Shown piece after piece: positions 1 through 7,945 of a DNA stretch of 20,672 bases. The position numbers and the translations under genes were made by a program. How positions within the stretch are numbered: position 1 is the stretch's first letter; each line of letters begins with the position of its first letter. The stretch comes from JAGLRQ01 sp965369805 (GTDB taxonomy: Bacteria > Auribacterota > UBA6266). The stretch spans positions 1 to 20,672 of the forward strand of contig CBDURG010000022.1 of NCBI GenBank assembly GCA_965369805.1, read 5' to 3'. Below the pieces are notes generated by a model. The model did no database searches, was not told the DNA's origin, and was given only the letters and a program-made list of their open reading frames with translations.

Positions 1-15
1 AAGTGAGGGATTGCT

Positions 16-1293
16 ATGTCGGTAACAGTTCTAATCGGCACCCAATGGGGTGATGAAGGAAAAGGTAAGATTATAGATGTCCTCACTGAAGGCTCTGATG
101 TGGTTGTCAGATATCAGGGCGGCAATAACGCGGGGCACACCGTAGAAATCGGCAGTAAAAAACATGTACTGCACTTGATTCCATCCGGTATTTTAAGAGA
201 CGGCAAAATTTGTGTTATCGGTAATGGTGTTGTGGTTGACCCCAGAGTTCTTCTTGCGGAGATCGCGGAGCTTAAGAAAAACGGTGTGGATGTTGAAAAC
301 AGATTGGTTATAAGTGAAACAGCGCATGTGATCTTTCCTTACCACAGGATTCTTGATAAATTAAAAGAAGGGGAAAAGGGAGTCAAGAAGATAGGAACTA
401 CCGGCAGGGGTATAGGCCCTTCTTACGCGGATAAGTATGCCAGATGCGGGATAAGAATATCCGATCTTATCTGTCCAGAATTGCTTAAACTCAAACTGGA
501 AGAAAGGCTGGTAGAAGTAAATACTATTTTAACTAAGGTATATGAAGAAAACCCCGTTAAGTTATCGGATATTTTTGATGAGTTTGCCGCCTACGGCCAA
601 AAGATAAAAAGGTTTGTAGTTTCAGGTTATTCTTTTGTCAATAAGGCAATTTCCGGCGGTAAAAATATTCTTTGTGAAGGCGCTCAGGGGACTTTGCTCG
701 ATATCGATCATGGAACCTATCCTTATGTTACCTCATCCAATCCTACCGCGGGCGGCGCCTGCACGGGAACAGGTATAGGCCCGACGGTTATTGATAAAGT
801 TGTGGGTGTGATGAAAGCATATATAACAAGGGTTGGAGAAGGCCCTTTTCCCACTGAACTTGATTCTGCCCTTGGGGAAAAAGTTAGAAAAATAGGCGGG
901 GAATATGGCGCGACAACCGGACGCCCCAGAAGATGCGGCTGGTTTGACGCTGTTATAGGGAAATATTCCGTGATGATAAATGCCATAGGCTCCCTGGCAA
1001 TTACAAAACTTGATGTTCTCGATTCAATGGATGAGATAAAGGTATGCACCTCTTATAAATATAACGGGAATGTGGTAGAAGAATTCCCTCCGGTGTTGGA
1101 AGTTTTAAAAAAATGTGAACCTGTTTACGAGTCTTTTAAAGGTTGGAACAAAGATACTACTCAGTGTAAAAAATATTCTGATTTGCCTGAAAGAGCGAAA
1201 GAGTATATAAAAAGAATTTCTGAACTGGTTGGAAGCAAGCCATGGATAATTTCTGTGGGACCGAAAAGGTCACAGACATTTTTTGTGGAGTAA
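16..1293 (+). CDS. purA: Adenylosuccinate synthetase
   Basis: This 425-aa cytoplasmic enzyme joins IMP and aspartate using GTP to make adenylosuccinate, the first committed step from IMP to AMP. The N-terminal phosphate loop GDEGKGK spans residues 12-18, with the catalytic Asp13. NNAGHT follows, with His41 at the same number as the catalytic His of the E. coli enzyme. TTGRGIGPSYADKYAR lies near residue 128-144, GTYPYVTSSNPTAGG near 235-249, and the C-terminal GPKRSQT resembles the family's GPxRxxT ending. The length is normal (E. coli has about 432 aa). The ATG at 16 follows a GAGGG ribosome site at 5-9 with 6-nt spacing. The gene ends in TAA. No operon partner is visible: the next gene has its own promoter. 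The gene looks intact and housekeeping. Confidence 0.98.
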   Translation: MSVTVLIGTQWGDEGKGKIIDVLTEGSDVVVRYQGGNNAGHTVEIGSKKHVLHLIPSGILRDGKICVIGNGVVVDPRVLLAEIAELKKNGVDVENRLVISETAHVIFPYHRILDKLKEGEKGVKKIGTTGRGIGPSYADKYARCGIRISDLICPELLKLKLEERLVEVNTILTKVYEENPVKLSDIFDEFAAYGQKIKRFVVSGYSFVNKAISGGKNILCEGAQGTLLDIDHGTYPYVTSSNPTAGGACTGTGIGPTVIDKVVGVMKAYITRVGEGPFPTELDSALGEKVRKIGGEYGATTGRPRRCGWFDAVIGKYSVMINAIGSLAITKLDVLDSMDEIKVCTSYKYNGNVVEEFPPVLEVLKKCEPVYESFKGWNKDTTQCKKYSDLPERAKEYIKRISELVGSKPWIISVGPKRSQTFFVE

Positions 1294-1313
1294 AAATAAA
1301 TTTATAGTTTTTC

Positions 1314-1342
1314 TTGTTAATCTGAAACATTATGTATATGAT
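1314..1342 (+). promoter_or_regulatory. Sigma70-type promoter for the beta-barrel gene
   Basis: TTGTTA (1314-1319), a 17-bp spacer and TATGAT (1337-1342) form a near-consensus housekeeping promoter in the purA-OMP gap. Transcription would start near 1349 and give a leader of about 48 nt before the ATG at 1397. This is motif matching by eye only. Confidence 0.6.
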
Positions 1343-1396
1343 GAAACACGTTAGCTTTTAAACATGGTTTTTAAAGCTTATAGAGGAGGATGTAAC

Positions 1397-1978
1397 ATGA
1401 AAAAGGTGTTGTTAGTTTTTGTTGCTCTGGTCCTTGTGTCCGGTTTTGCAGCAGCCCAGGACGACTTTGTCGAGCATTTATATGGAAAAGGGCAGGCAAG
1501 TTGGACTATTGCTTCTGAGAGCAATTTTGAACATGGTTGGGCGACTCTGTTCGGGGTTGGGTATGATTTCAATGACTACATAGCCCTTGAAATAGAATCA
1601 GGTTTTATCACGTTTGATGTTGAAGATGTTGTTTTGAACAGAGGATCCGGAAAAATTGAAACAGTACCCCTGCTTTGTAATGTTGTTGCGGGATATCCAT
1701 GGGAACAGTATAAACCGTATGCGACAATTGGAATCGGCTACGCGTTTAATGATTTCAACAGCAGTACTACGGGCTTAAAAGCTGAGCCTGAAAATGCTCT
1801 CCTTGCTAAATTTGGTGTAGGTATTGATTATTATTACGCGGATAACGTCGCTGTATTTTTTGAAGCTTCTTATCTCTTAAATGACGGTGATACTACTTTC
1901 AAATTGGATGGAAACAGTAAAAGCTACAGCAAATTAAGCACCTGGCTTATCGGCGGCGGTATTAAACTAAGATTTTAA
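1397..1978 (+). CDS. Small outer-membrane beta-barrel protein (OmpW/OmpA-barrel-like)
   Basis: The 193-aa product has a clear Sec signal peptide: MKK, then a hydrophobic stretch, then FAAA with likely cleavage after Ala20. The mature part alternates polar and hydrophobic residues in short strands, for example KPYATIGIGYAF, AKFGVGIDYYYADNVAVFFEASYLL and WLIGGGIKLRF. The protein ends in Phe, the usual BAM-recognised terminus of outer-membrane barrels. The size fits an eight-stranded barrel of the OmpW or general OMP_b-brl type. Its ligand or role cannot be read from the sequence. The start at 1397 is preferred because GAGGAGG (1383-1389) lies 7 nt upstream and translation begins directly with the signal peptide. 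An in-frame ATG at 1364 would prepend 11 residues and spoil that signal. The gene is monocistronic, bounded by its own promoter and a terminator. Confidence 0.85.
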   Translation: MKKVLLVFVALVLVSGFAAAQDDFVEHLYGKGQASWTIASESNFEHGWATLFGVGYDFNDYIALEIESGFITFDVEDVVLNRGSGKIETVPLLCNVVAGYPWEQYKPYATIGIGYAFNDFNSSTTGLKAEPENALLAKFGVGIDYYYADNVAVFFEASYLLNDGDTTFKLDGNSKSYSKLSTWLIGGGIKLRF

Positions 1979-1995
1979 TTGGTTATTTGTTGCTT

Positions 1996-2028
1996 AAAAA
2001 AGGGGCAGATTTCTCTGCCCTTTTTTTT
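1996..2028 (+). terminator. Intrinsic terminator after the beta-barrel gene
   Basis: GGGCAGA (2003-2009), the loop TTTC, and TCTGCCC (2014-2020) form a perfect 7-bp stem, followed by eight T (2021-2028). An A-run before the stem could make it work on the other strand too. It sits 18 nt after the stop codon and separates this gene from the efflux operon. Confidence 0.93.
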
Positions 2029-2071
2029 GTTAATATGCGGGTGCTTTCCTTTAATATAAATAATATTATAC

Positions 2072-2100
2072 TTGAATAAGACCAGCTTTTTTTGTAGAAT
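2072..2100 (+). promoter_or_regulatory. Sigma70-type promoter of the efflux operon
   Basis: TTGAAT (2072-2077), a 17-bp spacer and TAGAAT (2095-2100) lie between the upstream terminator and the TolC-like gene. The predicted start near 2107 supports translation from 2130 or 2133 rather than from the TTG at 2112. No clear operator palindrome or adjacent regulator gene is visible. Confidence 0.6.
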
Positions 2101-2129
2101 ACCTCACTAATTTGTTTAAATTTGGTGAT

Positions 2130-3629
2130 ATGATGAAAAAACCCTTTATTTTAGCTATTTGTGGATTAATGGTGTTTTTTGTTTCCGGAAGCTGTGCGGA
2201 GGATGAAGAACCCGCTTCTTTACCGGTACAGCAGGAAGTTTTGTCTCTCCAGGATTGTATAGATATTGCATTTGAAAACAATCTCCTGCTTGAAATAGAA
2301 GCGCAAAAAATCAAACTTGCCGAATTAAAATTAGGTATTTCATACAGAGATTTTTTTCCGCAGGTAAAGCTTAAATGTTACGAGAACAAGGGAGCGTTGA
2401 ATGAATTGGCCTGGAAAGGCAAATATTATCACATTGAAGGACGTCAGCCGATTTTCCACGGCGGTGAAATTTTTTATTCAAATCGTCAGGCAAAAGAGTT
2501 TCTGGCGGCAGCTGTAGCTGAAAGCAGGAGGATTGAAGACGATATAGTCTATAAGGTTAGCGAAGAATATTTTAAGCTTCTTACTGTGAAAGAGAGGTTA
2601 AATCAGTCTGAGAAAACTAAAGATGAGGTGAGTAGTTTCTTTGAAAATATTAAAAAAGGTCACAGTGAAGGGATAATTGCGAAGATAGATTTATTTGGAG
2701 TAGAGTACTATTATACCGAAATTGCCCATTCAGCGTTGATGACCTTAAAAGATTTAAAAGAAACTGAATATGATTTGAAGGCTATAATGAATATTGATGC
2801 AAAGGAAGAAATTGAGGTTCAAAAATATGATTTGAATTTTGAGAATCTGGAGGTAGATGGTAGGATGGACCCATTAACCCTGATTAATAGCCTTCCGTTT
2901 AGTATTCCTGAGTTATCGGAGTGTATGGAAACAGCTTTTAACAATCGGCAGGAAATTGTTGAATTTAATCACAAGCTTAAAGCTGAAAGTTATAGGGTAA
3001 AAGTAGAAAAGGCTAAAAATTATCCTTATGTGGACCTGGTTGGTTCGGTTGGAAAAGCTGGAGAGGCTTATGAGATTGATAGGTTTAAAACAAGCGACGA
3101 ATGGTTTGTCGGAATAGAACTGAAATGGAATTTTGGCGGCAGTACGGCTTCCTATTCCTTCAATGAAGCGAAAAGTGCTCCTAGAATTAGCACGATTCAG
3201 AGCACAAGGTCGCGTGGGCACAGAGCTGAGGTGGGAGTATTAGATAATTTAAAAGTTTTCTCTGATAGGAAAGAAGCGGAGATCTCCGAAATCAAAAGAA
3301 GGTATCAACTCGATGAGGCTGTGAAGAAAATTTATAAAGAAACCACGAGTGCATATTATAATCTGTGCCGTGCAGTTGTTAACGTTGTGCTGGGGTCGGC
3401 GGGCCTCAAGTATAAAGAGCAAGCATATGAGATAACTGAATTCAGGTATAAGCAAAATCAGATTAGAGCATCTGACCTGATGGAAAAGAAAATTGAACTG
3501 TATTCCGCAAAAATAAAACAGAAACAATCTGTTTCAGAATATTTTACCTCAATCGCGTATTTAAACAGGGCTGTTGGCAAAACGAATTATCTGAACCTGC
3601 TTGAATTAATAAAGGGAGGAGTTAATTAA
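2130..3629 (+). CDS. TolC-family outer-membrane efflux protein
   Basis: The 499-aa product is the outer-membrane exit duct of a tripartite efflux pump. It has the two-fold outer-membrane efflux protein pattern. The first repeat begins near residue 38 with SLQDCIDIAFENN and a long helix ending at the YRDFFPQVKL turn. The second begins near residue 262 with LSECMETAFNNRQEI, the helix to NYPYVDLVGSVG, and the strand ending WNFGGS. A signal peptide covers about residues 1-25. Cleavage near SGSCA is either lipoprotein-like at the Cys (a poor lipobox) or signal peptidase I after SCA. The stretch after WNFGGS (residues about 340-375) is longer and more basic than in classical TolC. ATG at 2130 or 2133 is chosen. 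The TTG at 2112 lies only about 5 nt after the predicted transcription start. The gene is first in the operon, 3 nt ahead of the adaptor gene. Confidence 0.92.
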   Translation: MMKKPFILAICGLMVFFVSGSCAEDEEPASLPVQQEVLSLQDCIDIAFENNLLLEIEAQKIKLAELKLGISYRDFFPQVKLKCYENKGALNELAWKGKYYHIEGRQPIFHGGEIFYSNRQAKEFLAAAVAESRRIEDDIVYKVSEEYFKLLTVKERLNQSEKTKDEVSSFFENIKKGHSEGIIAKIDLFGVEYYYTEIAHSALMTLKDLKETEYDLKAIMNIDAKEEIEVQKYDLNFENLEVDGRMDPLTLINSLPFSIPELSECMETAFNNRQEIVEFNHKLKAESYRVKVEKAKNYPYVDLVGSVGKAGEAYEIDRFKTSDEWFVGIELKWNFGGSTASYSFNEAKSAPRISTIQSTRSRGHRAEVGVLDNLKVFSDRKEAEISEIKRRYQLDEAVKKIYKETTSAYYNLCRAVVNVVLGSAGLKYKEQAYEITEFRYKQNQIRASDLMEKKIELYSAKIKQKQSVSEYFTSIAYLNRAVGKTNYLNLLELIKGGVN

Positions 3630-3632
3630 AAT

Positions 3633-4754
3633 ATGAAAAAATTTACATATATATTTCTTATATTAATATTGATTATTGCTGGAGTTCTGTTTTTGAAAAG
3701 CCGAAATAGGAGTACACAGGTTAAAACCGATGCCACCCCGGGGGTGGAATCAGGGGTTATAGTCGAGGCGTTAAAAATTGTTCCTGTGGATTTCAATGAT
3801 AGTTTGAGCATAATGGGGACGATCAAGGGGCAGCGGGACGTTAATCTTTCATTTGAGACAAATGGGACAATAAAAGAATTTCTTGTGGAAGAAGGCACTT
3901 TTATAAAAAAGGGTAATATTATTGCCAATCTTTACTCTGATGAAACAGAGTTGAAATACGAATATTCAAAAGCCAAATATAATGAAGCCCTTGTTAACTA
4001 TAAACTCGTCGAGAAAAATTCTGGGAATATTGAAAAATTATTTAAGCTTGATGGAGTATCTGCAACCCGTGTTGAAGAGGCAAAATTGGAACTGCTAAAA
4101 GCTGAGACACAGCTTAATGTGGTCCAAATTGATGTAAACTATGCTGAAAAAGCCCTGGATAACGTATCTATAAAAGCGCCTTTTGACGGAATTTTCCTTA
4201 AAAAAAGCATAGGTGTTGGAGAGAACATTACGCAAAACACCTTGATCGGCAAGTTTTCCAGCATTGATAGTGTATATGCTGAAATAGGAGTTATTGAAAG
4301 AGATTTACAAAAGATTAAAATCGGCCAGGATGCTGTTATATATGTGGATTCTCATCCTGGAGAGAAATTTGAAGGCAAGGTAGAAATAATCGCTCCTATA
4401 ATTTCTGGAAGCAGCAGGACGATGACATTAAAGATTAGAATTTTAAACGAAGGCCCTAAACTCCTTCCCGGAATGTTTGCCAGGGGAACAATTAATCTTT
4501 ATTCAAAAAAGAATGCCATAGTAGTTCCAAATGAATGTTTCAAGCAAATAAAAAATAAGGATTATGTTTACAAACTTCTCTCTAAAGATAAAGCAGTTTT
4601 AACTCCTGTGTCTATGGAATATTCAAATAATTCTTACAGTATAATAAGTAACGGTTTAAACTTCGGAGAGTTTGTTATTTTATCCGGCTTAAATGAATTT
4701 AATGACAAAGAAGTAAATGTTAAAGTAAAAGAGTTAAGCACTCTCAGCAAATGA
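3633..4754 (+). CDS. RND efflux periplasmic adaptor (membrane fusion protein)
   Basis: The 373-aa adaptor would link the inner-membrane RND pump to the TolC-like duct. It has one N-terminal membrane segment (residues about 4-22) and no lipobox Cys, so it is probably anchored by that helix. Two lipoyl half-motifs are clear: GTIKEFLVEEGTFIKKGNII (about residues 77-96) and IKAPFDGIFLKKSIGVGENI (about 180-199). They flank a coiled-coil hairpin (about 108-178). A beta-barrel domain (VYAEIGVIERDLQKIKIGQDA onward) and a membrane-proximal domain (NAIVVPNECF onward) follow. Length and domain order are normal for the HlyD_D23/AcrA-type family. Its ribosome site GGGAGGA (3614-3620) overlaps the end of the TolC-like gene. 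Its TGA overlaps the next ATG by 4 nt, implying translational coupling. Confidence 0.94.
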   Translation: MKKFTYIFLILILIIAGVLFLKSRNRSTQVKTDATPGVESGVIVEALKIVPVDFNDSLSIMGTIKGQRDVNLSFETNGTIKEFLVEEGTFIKKGNIIANLYSDETELKYEYSKAKYNEALVNYKLVEKNSGNIEKLFKLDGVSATRVEEAKLELLKAETQLNVVQIDVNYAEKALDNVSIKAPFDGIFLKKSIGVGENITQNTLIGKFSSIDSVYAEIGVIERDLQKIKIGQDAVIYVDSHPGEKFEGKVEIIAPIISGSSRTMTLKIRILNEGPKLLPGMFARGTINLYSKKNAIVVPNECFKQIKNKDYVYKLLSKDKAVLTPVSMEYSNNSYSIISNGLNFGEFVILSGLNEFNDKEVNVKVKELSTLSK

Positions 4755-7700
4755 AGATTCCATCCATTTCAGTTAAGAATCCTATAGCTGTTATAATGTT
4801 TTTTTCGGGTATATTTCTCCTGGGTTTTATTTCCCTCTTTCATCTTGATTTAGAACTTTTCCCTGATATTAATTATCCGCAGACAACAATCTTTACAAAA
4901 TACACGGGAGCTTCACCTGAGGAAATCGAAAATTTGGTTTCCATTCCTATAGAGGAAGTAATTGGAACCGTAAGCGGTGTCAAAAAGATTGAGTCTTATT
5001 CACGGGAAGGCAGAAGCGTGGTTATTGTTTCATTTAAATGGGGAACAAATATGGACTTCGCGTCTCTGAAGGTAAGGGAAAAACTTGATGTTATGATGGA
5101 TAAACTGCCCAGGGAAGCGGATGATCCAGTTATCGCAAAATATAATCCATTTCATAAACCTGTTGTATTATTAAATGTAGCCGGAAAAATTCCTCTGGAA
5201 GAAATTAGAGAAACATCCAGGAATGTTGTTAAGGATCAGTTAGAAAAAATTGAAGGAGTTGCTTCGATTGAAATTATAGGCGGGCAGGAAAGAGAAATAA
5301 AAGTTTTTGTAGACCGCGATAAATTGCAATCTTCAGGGTATAGCCTTCTTAATGTTGTTGATTCGATTTCTCTTGCAAATCTTGACTATCCCGCAGGATC
5401 CATTGAGGACAGCTATTACGAGTATTTACTCAGAGTGGTTGGAAGGTTTCAGTCTGTGGAGGAGATAAAAGATGTTCCGCTATTTTATGATGTTAAAACT
5501 CAGGAAGCCGATTTTTCCACCCATCTTCAAATGCAGGAGAGAATACCGCGTAAAACTGTTTCAGATGAAAGGTATCCCTACTTAAAAAACATAAGAAGCG
5601 GCAAAATTGTAGTTTTAAAAGATGTCGCGGATGTCGTAAATGGGTTTAAGGATGTAACATCCTATTCGAGATACAACTACAAGGATAGTGTACAGATTCT
5701 TGTAAATAAGCAAAGTGATGCAAACACAATTAATGTATCAAAAGAGATAAGACAAAGATTAAAAGAAATAAACCGCATGCTTGGGAAGAAATTAGATGTT
5801 GATATTGTGTATGACCAATCTGAATTTATCAAAAATTCAATATATTCTGTTGCGAAAGCAGGAGTTTTCGGTGCCGCTCTTGCTTTTGTTATTTTATTTC
5901 TTTTCTTAAAAAGTATAAGGACATCAAGTATTGTGGCGCTGGTGATACCTGTATCTGTTTTTGCAACATTTATCCTTATGTTTTTCTTTAAAGTAAGCCT
6001 TAATATTGTGTCACTTGGTGGAATAGCTTTAGCTGTCGGCATGCTTGTTGACAGTAGTGTTGTTGTTATAGAGAATATAGCGCGAATGGAGCCTGTATGT
6101 AAAAACAGTGAGGATTCTGCGGTAAGTGGAACATTGGAAGTTTATAGGGCTGTAATTGCGTCTACCTTTACTACAATAGCAGTTTTTATCCCGATGATTT
6201 TTATTACTGGTATAGCAGGCCAGTTTTTTAAAGAACTGGCAATAACGGTTACCTGCGGGCTTATGTCGTCGCTTATAGTCTCGATTTCTTTAATTCCTGT
6301 TTTGTATGTTAAATTCGGCCGGGGCAGGACTTATAATGTTGTTTTCATGAAATCTATCTCAGAATTCTGGAGCAGGGCTGCGAAGCATTTTGATTTTCAA
6401 TGGATAAATTCTAAGTTTAGAAAAATGATTGCCGGAATGTTGTTAATAATACTGCTTTTGATAATTATTTCGGCTGCTGTTTATCCATTTATTGATAAGC
6501 AGCTTATGCCTGCTGTAGACCGAAGAGAACTTACGATAAAAATCAGGGCTCCACAGGGAACTACTGTGGAAAAAACGAATAATCTGGTTGGTAGAATTGA
6601 AGGAGAGTTAAAAAATATTGAAGATATAAAAAGTGTTGCTGTAAAAGTTGGTTCGGATAATTTAAAGGAACAGGATATCAGCGCTCTGCAAGAAAATGAG
6701 GCGGAAATACGAATAATACTTTCAGAAAGAGGGCGTTCGACTGGGGAAATTGCGGCTTATTTGAGAGATAAGATTCATAAGGATAATAACCTTACCGGTT
6801 TGGATGTAAAGTTTGATATATCCGATAATCCGCTGAGTTCTTTTCAGACAGCCGATTTTCCTGTAAAGATATTGGTAACCGGATATGATTTGGGTCTGCT
6901 CAAAAAAGCTTCTGTTAAGATTGCGGGAATCGTTAATAAGGTAAGAGGTATAGTGGATGTAGAAAGCTCGTTTAAGGAAGCAAATCCCGAAACGAGGATA
7001 TCTGTTGCCAGGGATACTGCGGCAAGCCTGGGCCTTAATGTAAGCGATGTTGCTGTTCTTGCCCGTACTGCGGTTCATGGTCAGACTGCGTCGAAGTTCA
7101 GAAAAGAAGGAAAAGAAACTGATATTACGGTTAAACTAAAGGAGAGAGATGTAAAGTCACTGCGGGATATAGAAAACCTTAATGTTTATTCCTCAAGGCT
7201 TAACATTCATGTTCCGCTTAAACAGGTTGCTGATGTTAAAAAGACTTCAGGCCCGAATGAAATATACAGGTTAGATCAATCCCGGACCGTGGTTGTTTCA
7301 GGAAATACCAGGGGAAGAAGTTTGCGTCCGATTATCAGGGAGGTAACTGATTTTGTTGATAAATTTTCTCAGAGCTTTTCGGGAGTTGTTTTGAGGATGG
7401 CCGGTGAAGACGAGGAGGCCAGGAAATCTTTTAATAACCTTCTTTTTGCCCTGTGCCTTTCGGTAATAATGATTTACATGATAATGGCATCACAATTTGA
7501 GTCTTATATCCAGCCTTTGATAATTATCTCTGTTATACCGCTTTCCTTAGTTGGTGTGATATTTACGCTTTTTATTACCGGAAAGAGCCTGAATGTGATA
7601 ACCATGCTGGGTTGCATAATGTTGGGGGGAATTGTAGTAAATAATGGAATAATCTTAGTTGAATTTATCAATATCCACTTCAGGAATTATAAGACCCCTC

Positions 7701-7945
7701 TGGAATCCGCTTATAATGCGGTAAAAGTACGTTTAAGGCCGATACTTATAACCACAATGACTACGGTTTTTGGGTTGCTTCCGATAGCCATAGGAATGGG
7801 TAGGGGTTCAGAACTGGAGTCACCCATGGCAGTTGCAGTGATAGGAGGCCTTATATTCTCTCTGGGCCTGACATTAATAGTTGTGCCGTCTTTGTATGTC
7901 TTGATTGAACGTTTTAAAATCCTTAAGAGTAAAAAGCGGACATGA
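4751..7945 (+). CDS. RND efflux pump subunit 1 (HAE-type permease)
   Basis: The 1,064-aa inner-membrane proton-driven exporter has the standard RND layout: TM1 at residues about 11-31, a large porter loop, TM2-6, TM7 near 560-577, a second porter loop, and TM8-12. TM4 carries GMLVDSSVVVIENI, with Asp434 at the AcrB Asp407 position and Ser435 at the Asp408 position. TM10 carries GIVVNNGIILVEF, with Asn964 at the AcrB Lys940 position. This D-S/N relay occurs in many non-AcrB HAE pumps. Compared with the second pump there is an extra segment of about 35 residues (about 248-282) in the first periplasmic loop, rich in charged and polar residues. ATG overlaps the adaptor stop by 4 nt with no strong ribosome site, so translation is probably coupled. 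The substrate cannot be told: drugs, bile-like amphiphiles, siderophores and metals are all open, and the CusA heavy-metal Met motifs were not noticed. Confidence 0.95.
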   Translation: MKIPSISVKNPIAVIMFFSGIFLLGFISLFHLDLELFPDINYPQTTIFTKYTGASPEEIENLVSIPIEEVIGTVSGVKKIESYSREGRSVVIVSFKWGTNMDFASLKVREKLDVMMDKLPREADDPVIAKYNPFHKPVVLLNVAGKIPLEEIRETSRNVVKDQLEKIEGVASIEIIGGQEREIKVFVDRDKLQSSGYSLLNVVDSISLANLDYPAGSIEDSYYEYLLRVVGRFQSVEEIKDVPLFYDVKTQEADFSTHLQMQERIPRKTVSDERYPYLKNIRSGKIVVLKDVADVVNGFKDVTSYSRYNYKDSVQILVNKQSDANTINVSKEIRQRLKEINRMLGKKLDVDIVYDQSEFIKNSIYSVAKAGVFGAALAFVILFLFLKSIRTSSIVALVIPVSVFATFILMFFFKVSLNIVSLGGIALAVGMLVDSSVVVIENIARMEPVCKNSEDSAVSGTLEVYRAVIASTFTTIAVFIPMIFITGIAGQFFKELAITVTCGLMSSLIVSISLIPVLYVKFGRGRTYNVVFMKSISEFWSRAAKHFDFQWINSKFRKMIAGMLLIILLLIIISAAVYPFIDKQLMPAVDRRELTIKIRAPQGTTVEKTNNLVGRIEGELKNIEDIKSVAVKVGSDNLKEQDISALQENEAEIRIILSERGRSTGEIAAYLRDKIHKDNNLTGLDVKFDISDNPLSSFQTADFPVKILVTGYDLGLLKKASVKIAGIVNKVRGIVDVESSFKEANPETRISVARDTAASLGLNVSDVAVLARTAVHGQTASKFRKEGKETDITVKLKERDVKSLRDIENLNVYSSRLNIHVPLKQVADVKKTSGPNEIYRLDQSRTVVVSGNTRGRSLRPIIREVTDFVDKFSQSFSGVVLRMAGEDEEARKSFNNLLFALCLSVIMIYMIMASQFESYIQPLIIISVIPLSLVGVIFTLFITGKSLNVITMLGCIMLGGIVVNNGIILVEFINIHFRNYKTPLESAYNAVKVRLRPILITTMTTVFGLLPIAIGMGRGSELESPMAVAVIGGLIFSLGLTLIVVPSLYVLIERFKILKSKKRT

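Noticed and set aside
723..1049. Minus-strand open frames opposite purA, the efflux genes and the giant gene
   Set aside because: They are antisense shadows of strongly supported genes, with no ribosome sites or recognisable protein features.
1364..1396. In-frame upstream ATG extending the beta-barrel gene by 11 residues
   Set aside because: The added residues would precede a clean signal peptide, and the strong GAGGAGG site serves the ATG at 1397.
2112..2129. TTG start for the TolC-like gene
   Set aside because: It lies about 5 nt after the predicted transcription start with no ribosome site, while ATG at 2130 or 2133 begins directly with the signal peptide.
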